A stretch of DNA of 64,000 bases from positions 248,001 through 312,000 of the forward strand of contig NZ_CP030050.1 of the NCBI RefSeq assembly GCF_015291705.1. Direction: 5' to 3'. The stretch is from Bradyrhizobium arachidis. GTDB lineage: Bacteria; Pseudomonadota; Alphaproteobacteria; Rhizobiales; Xanthobacteraceae. Of this stretch, positions 59,796 through 64,000 are shown in pieces. The position numbers and the translations under genes were made by a program. The stretch's first letter is position 1. Each line of letters begins with the position of its first letter. Below the pieces are notes generated by a model. That model was not told the origin of the DNA. It saw only the letters and a list, made by a program, of their open reading frames with translations, and did not search any database.

Positions 59796-61166
59796 ATGAA
59801 GCTGTCGCGACGGACGATCCTGCAAGGGGTGGGCAGCCTGCCTTTCGCGGTTGCGAGCTTGCGGACGGGGGCGCTGGCCCAGACCGCGCCCGCGGCGCAG
59901 AACGTCGAGGTGCCGCCGATCCTGTTCGTCCATGGCAATGGCGACTACGACGCGCTCTGGATGACGACGCTTTGGCGGATGGAATCCAACGGCATCGCGC
60001 GTGATCGCATGATGGCGATCAATTTCACCGATCCGCTGGCGCGCAGCGACGACAAGGTCGAGCAGGCCGGCCGCTCCTCGACCGAGGACCAGCGCCGCGA
60101 GCTTGCCGCCGCCATCGCAGACCTGAAGCGCCGGACTGGCGCTCCTCGCGTGGCGCTGGTCGGCAGCTCGCGCGGTGGCAATGCGATCCGCTACGTCATC
60201 AGGAATGGCGGCGCCGGCGATGTCAGCCACGCCGTCTTGTGCGGCACTCCCAATCACGGCGTGTTCGCAACCGACGATCAACTGAACAACGAGTTCAACG
60301 GCCGCGGCCCGTTCCTGCGCGGCCTGAACGAGGGCGAGAGCGAGGTGACGCCGGGCACGGCCTTCCTCACCTTGCGCAGCGACGGCATGGACAAATATGC
60401 GCAGGCCGACGGCCGCTTCATCGGCAAGCCCGGCACGCCGACCAATGTGACCAACGAGGGGCCGGAGCTGAAGGGCGCCACCAATCTCGTGCTCGGCGCG
60501 CTCGACCATCGCGAGGTGGCGTTCCACCCGCGCGCCTTCCGCGAGATCTACAAGTTCATCGCGGGACGCGAGCCGGCGCGGATCGCGATCATGCCGGAGC
60601 AGAGCGTCAGGCTGAGCGGCCTCGTCACGGGCACGCCGGGCGGCGCGCCGACCAATCGTCCGGTTGTGGGCGCAACCGTCGATGTCTTCCGCGTCGATCC
60701 CCAGACCGGCGAGCGCAATGGCAATGCGGTGCACAGCACGAAGACCGGAGCCGACGGCCGCTGGGGCGTGGCGCAGGTCGATCCTTCATGGTCGCTCGAA
60801 TTCGTCCTGACCTCGCCGGAGGCGCCGACGACGCACATCTACCGCTCGCCCTTCCCGCGCTCGTCCGACGTCGTGCACCTCAGGCCTGCGCGCCCGCTCG
60901 GCCCGGCGGACAAGGATGCCGGCGCGGTCGTGATCATGTCGCGCCCGCGCGGCTATTTCGGCCTGCCGCGGGACGTGGTGCTGTTCGACGGCCAGGAGCC
61001 GGCCGACGTCAAGCCGGGCGTGCCCACGGATGCGGCAGCAACCTTGCGTCTTCCCGCCAGCGAGGTTGGGCGTAACATCGTGGCCCAATTTGGCGAAGAA
61101 CGGATTGTGGCACGGCTCTGGCCTGCCGCCGAGAACAGGATTGCGATTGCCGAGCTGACTTACTAG
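59796..61166 (+). CDS. Tat-exported alpha/beta hydrolase
   Basis: Hydrolase of 456 aa with a twin-arginine signal, MKLSRRTILQGVGSLPFAVA. ILFVHGNGDYDALWMTTLWRM begins the alpha/beta fold, and VALVGSSRGGNAIRYVI carries the GxSxG nucleophile. HREVAFHPRAF provides a candidate catalytic His. The C-terminal 170 residues (from VRLSGLVTGTPGGAPTNRPVVGATVDVFRVD) look like a beta-rich carboxypeptidase-regulatory or transthyretin-like domain. Tat export implies that it folds before secretion. The substrate is unknown. Confidence 0.88.
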   Translation: MKLSRRTILQGVGSLPFAVASLRTGALAQTAPAAQNVEVPPILFVHGNGDYDALWMTTLWRMESNGIARDRMMAINFTDPLARSDDKVEQAGRSSTEDQRRELAAAIADLKRRTGAPRVALVGSSRGGNAIRYVIRNGGAGDVSHAVLCGTPNHGVFATDDQLNNEFNGRGPFLRGLNEGESEVTPGTAFLTLRSDGMDKYAQADGRFIGKPGTPTNVTNEGPELKGATNLVLGALDHREVAFHPRAFREIYKFIAGREPARIAIMPEQSVRLSGLVTGTPGGAPTNRPVVGATVDVFRVDPQTGERNGNAVHSTKTGADGRWGVAQVDPSWSLEFVLTSPEAPTTHIYRSPFPRSSDVVHLRPARPLGPADKDAGAVVIMSRPRGYFGLPRDVVLFDGQEPADVKPGVPTDAAATLRLPASEVGRNIVAQFGEERIVARLWPAAENRIAIAELTY

Positions 61167-61201
61167 CTATTGACCTGCGCCATATCTCTCGGGAGGGAGC
61201 C

Positions 61202-62572
61202 ATGAATATCGCCAGCGTGCGTCGGCCCATCGTCCCTCCGGCACCGCCGCGTGCGCCCGACGACATGTCGTTCCTCGGCCGGGTCGCCGTGATCAGGCGC
61301 AACATGATCGCGACCTGGGGCCAGCGCGCCTATGAGGAAGAGGTCATCAAGGGCCGCTTCTTCCTCCGCAACAGCTTCATCCTGAACCAGCCGGATGCAA
61401 TCCGGCACGTGCTGCTCAGCAATTACGAGAATTACACGCGCACGCCGGCCGGCATCCGCATGCTGCGCCCCGTGCTCGGCGACGGCCTTCTGATTGCGGA
61501 AGGCCATTCCTGGACGTTTCAGCGCCGCACGCTCGCGCCGGCCTTCACGCCGCGCGCGACCGCGAACCTCGTTCCGCACATGACCGCGGTGCTCGACGAG
61601 ACCATCGCCAAGCTCGATACGCGCACGAGCGAGCCGGTCGATCTGCGCGAGGTCATGCAGCGCATGACGCTGGAGATCGCCGGGCGCACGATGTTCTCGT
61701 TCGGCATGGACCGGCACGGGCCGACCTTGCGCAACTTCGTCATGGAATATGCCGATCGGCTGGGACGGCCCTATTTCCTCGACATGGTGCTGCCGGTGTC
61801 CTGGCCGACCCCGATGGATCTTGCCCGCGCCCGTTTCCGCAAGCGCTGGACCGAGTTCGTCGCGACGCTGATCGCCGAGCGGCGCGCCGCAGGCAAGAAG
61901 GCGGACGCGCCGCCGCGCGACCTGTTCGATCTCATGGACGCCGCGCGCGATCCTGAAACCGGCAAGGGTTTTTCCGACGAACAGCTCGTCGACGAGGTCG
62001 CGACCATGATCCTCGCCGGTCATGAGACCACCGCGACCGCGCTGTTCTGGGCGCTCTATCTGCTCGCGCTCGATCCGGAGACGCAGGAGGAGGTGGCGCT
62101 CGAGACCCGCGGCGAGCATCTCGACAGCATGGCCGACATCGACCGGCAGAAATTCACCCGCGCGGTGATCGAGGAGACGATGCGGCTCTATCCGCCCGCC
62201 TTCCTTGTCGCGCGAGCGGCGCGCGAGAAGGACAACGCGGCCGGCGTCGAGATCGGCAAGGGCGACATCATCATGATCGCGCCCTGGCTGCTGCACCGGC
62301 ACGAGAAGCTGTGGGACCAGCCGAATGCGTTCATTCCAAAGCGCTTCATGTCGGCGGAGGCGCCCGATCGCTTCGCCTATCTGCCGTTTGGCGCGGGGCC
62401 GCGCGTCTGCGTCGGCGCGCCGTTCGCGCAGGCCGAATCGGTGCTGGCGCTGGCGCGGCTGATCGGCGCGTTCCGCGTCGAGCTCGCCGATACGACAAAT
62501 CCAGTGATTCCGCTCGGCGTCGTCACGACCCAGCCGGACCACTCACCCATGTTCCGCATCACGCGTCGGTGA
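61202..62572 (+). CDS. Cytochrome P450
   Basis: Heme-thiolate monooxygenase of 456 aa. The I helix has MILAGHETTATALFW (Ala-Gly-x-Glu-Thr-Thr). The K helix ExxR is in EETMRLYPP, and the heme-binding loop is FGAGPRVCVGAPFAQ with Cys403. No membrane anchor is present, so it is probably soluble and needs a separate ferredoxin and reductase, none of which are in the window. RBS GGGAGGGAG precedes the ATG. It follows the Tat hydrolase by 35 bases and may share its transcript. CYP family and substrate were not determined. Confidence 0.95.
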   Translation: MNIASVRRPIVPPAPPRAPDDMSFLGRVAVIRRNMIATWGQRAYEEEVIKGRFFLRNSFILNQPDAIRHVLLSNYENYTRTPAGIRMLRPVLGDGLLIAEGHSWTFQRRTLAPAFTPRATANLVPHMTAVLDETIAKLDTRTSEPVDLREVMQRMTLEIAGRTMFSFGMDRHGPTLRNFVMEYADRLGRPYFLDMVLPVSWPTPMDLARARFRKRWTEFVATLIAERRAAGKKADAPPRDLFDLMDAARDPETGKGFSDEQLVDEVATMILAGHETTATALFWALYLLALDPETQEEVALETRGEHLDSMADIDRQKFTRAVIEETMRLYPPAFLVARAAREKDNAAGVEIGKGDIIMIAPWLLHRHEKLWDQPNAFIPKRFMSAEAPDRFAYLPFGAGPRVCVGAPFAQAESVLALARLIGAFRVELADTTNPVIPLGVVTTQPDHSPMFRITRR

Positions 62573-62622
62573 CAGGCGATGGCCTGGCCGATGGCGTGAT
62601 CCAAGAGAGACAGAGTTGCGCC

Positions 62623-64000
62623 ATGAGCGACATCCAGGCCCAGTTTTCCGTTCTGAAGCAGACCGCCGACGCCAAGGTGGTCGATGAGATCGCGCGGATG
62701 ATCGCGGACGGCGAGGATCACGAGCTCAACCGCGTCAATGTCCTCGACTTCGCGAAGCACCATGGCGTCGACGAAGAGCACGCGATCTCCGCCTTCCTGC
62801 ACGCGGCGCGGCTCGGATTGTTCGATCTCGGCTGGAACGTGCTGTGCCCCGGCTGCGGCGGCGTGCTGGGCGCCCACACGACGCTGAAGGCGCTCAAGCC
62901 GGACGATTATCACTGCGCGCTCTGCGCCTGCGGCTACAAGGCCTCGGTCGACGATCAGGTCGAGGTCTCCTTCACCGTGAATCCGCGCGTCCGGCGCATC
63001 GCCGCGCATGCCCCCGATACGCTGCCGGTGTGGGAGTATTTCAAGCAGGTGTTCTGGAGCTCTGGCGTCGACTTCAACAAGGAATCGTTCGCGACGCTGG
63101 CCAACGAGGTGACGCTGGATACGATGGAGCTGCCGGCCGGCGAGAAGGCGACGATGTCGCTGCAGCTGCCGAACGACTTCATCATCATCTTCGAGCCGGT
63201 GACGCACGCCGCCCAGTTCATCGACGTCCAGGGCGAGCCGACCAAGGATCGCCAGCAGCTCGCCATCATGTACAACAAGGTACAAGCGCCGACCGGGACC
63301 ACGACGATGCGGCCGGGTCCGCTGCGGCTGTCGCTGGAGAACCAGGCCGGCGTGCGCGTGCTGCCGTCGGTGTTCATCGCGGCCGAGGCACTTCATCATC
63401 TCATCGGCAAGCGCAAGCCGTTCCTCACCGCCAAGCGCATGCTGTCGAACCAGACCTTTCGCGACGTGTTCAAGGCAGACAATCTCAGCCTCGATCAGCG
63501 GCTCCAGATCACCTCCCTCACCTTCCTGTTCACCGACCTGAAGGGCTCGACCGCGCTCTATGAGCGCGTTGGCGATCTCGCCGCCTTCGATCTCGTGCGC
63601 GCGCATTTCCACGCGCTGCTCGAGATCATCTCCTCCGAGAAGGGCGCGGTGGTGAAGACCATCGGCGATGCCGTGATGGCGACCTTCGTCCGTCCCGAGC
63701 ACGCCATCGTCGCCGGCCTGCGGATGCGCGCGGCGATGGACGAGCTCAACAGGCAGCGCGGCACCGCCGACCTCATCGTCAAGATCGGTATCCACGAAGG
63801 GCCATGCCTCGCGGTGATGCTCAACGAGCGGCAGGATTATTTCGGTCAGACCGTCAACATCGCCGCACGCGTGCAGAGCCTCTCGACCGCGCAGGAGATC
63901 CACATCACCGGCCCGGTGCTCGATGCCCCAGCGGTCGCCGAGGTGCTGGAGCGGCGCGCGATCAAGCCGATCCAGAAGCAGGCCGCGCTGCGCGGCATCG
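62623..64000 (+). CDS. Adenylate/guanylate cyclase with zinc-ribbon and DUF5939-like region (partial)
   Basis: Open to the window edge; 459 codons are visible. An N-terminal helical part is followed by a zinc-ribbon-like segment with Cys75, Cys78, Cys98, Cys101 and Cys103 (LCPGCGG and CALCACG). Then comes an all-beta region (about 115-260, DUF5939-like) and the class III catalytic domain: TFLFTDLKGSTALYERV with Asp305, KTIGDAVMATFV with Asp349, and GQTVNIAARVQSL. The start at 62623 fits the N-terminus. It is a different architecture from the cyclase at 45974. The C-terminal end lies outside the window. Confidence 0.9.
   Translation, partial: MSDIQAQFSVLKQTADAKVVDEIARMIADGEDHELNRVNVLDFAKHHGVDEEHAISAFLHAARLGLFDLGWNVLCPGCGGVLGAHTTLKALKPDDYHCALCACGYKASVDDQVEVSFTVNPRVRRIAAHAPDTLPVWEYFKQVFWSSGVDFNKESFATLANEVTLDTMELPAGEKATMSLQLPNDFIIIFEPVTHAAQFIDVQGEPTKDRQQLAIMYNKVQAPTGTTTMRPGPLRLSLENQAGVRVLPSVFIAAEALHHLIGKRKPFLTAKRMLSNQTFRDVFKADNLSLDQRLQITSLTFLFTDLKGSTALYERVGDLAAFDLVRAHFHALLEIISSEKGAVVKTIGDAVMATFVRPEHAIVAGLRMRAAMDELNRQRGTADLIVKIGIHEGPCLAVMLNERQDYFGQTVNIAARVQSLSTAQEIHITGPVLDAPAVAEVLERRAIKPIQKQAALRGI

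Overview
The window looks like the chromosome of a high-GC alphaproteobacterium of the Rhizobiales, most likely Bradyrhizobium or a close relative. The evidence is two glnK-amtB modules, the hemD-mitofilin(Mic60)-hemY block next to tsaD-gpsA, the rsmB-heparinase-purH order, a DUF1674 (SDHAF4-like) protein, and many long palindromic intergenic elements of the kind common in that genus. This is gene-content inference; no database was searched.

Layout. 1-5.5 kb, minus strand: glnK2-amtB2, an ArsR/SRPBCC pair, a second-type ClpP and glnK1-amtB1 (ammonium sensing and uptake). 5.7-6.6 kb: GYF_2 membrane protein. 6.7-12.6 kb: an IclR regulator divergent from a four-gene catabolic operon (acyl-CoA ligase, MaoC-type dehydratase, CaiB-type CoA transferase, TctC-type binding protein). 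12.7-15.2 kb: TesB thioesterase, UbiH-type hydroxylase, Trm112-like protein. 15.3-18.4 kb: a TetR regulator divergent from a membrane protein, crotonase, hotdog thioesterase and SDR, with two matching operators between them. 18.6-19.5 kb: PepSY protein plus cytochrome b561 behind an Irr-type (ICE) motif. 19.6-22.7 kb: Lon-N protein, thioredoxin-TPR protein, tRNA-Gly, epimerase. 23-25 kb: sorbosone-type dehydrogenase and diheme cytochrome c. 25.3-34.7 kb: ketopantoate reductase family, HCCA isomerase family, MATE, DUF2239, GST, two MFS transporters, gamma-glutamyltransferase. 34.9-40 kb: purH, heparinase-like, rsmB. 40-45.3 kb: SDHAF4-like, nuclease, L,D-transpeptidase, acs, topoisomerase IB. 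45.4-51 kb: SRPBCC, class III cyclase, EVE protein, secreted esterase, gpsA, tsaD. 51.2-55.3 kb: hemD, Mic60-like, hemY, tRNA-Thr. 55.4-58 kb: small secreted proteins and a NodB-fold deacetylase. 58-64 kb: MFS transporter with a C-terminal extension, Tat-exported hydrolase, cytochrome P450, and a second class III cyclase cut by the window end.

Most of this is ordinary core chromosome; I see no CRISPR array, prophage, insertion sequence or defence island. The less ordinary signals are regulatory: paired dyads between DUF2239 and GST, where DUF2239 itself seems to carry a ribbon-helix-helix segment; twin TetR operators exactly 45 bp apart; an ICE-like site before the PepSY/cytochrome b pair; tandem GTGA-N6-TCAC sites before a small cysteine-patterned secreted protein; a probably leaderless catabolic operon; and ten long palindromic intergenic elements.
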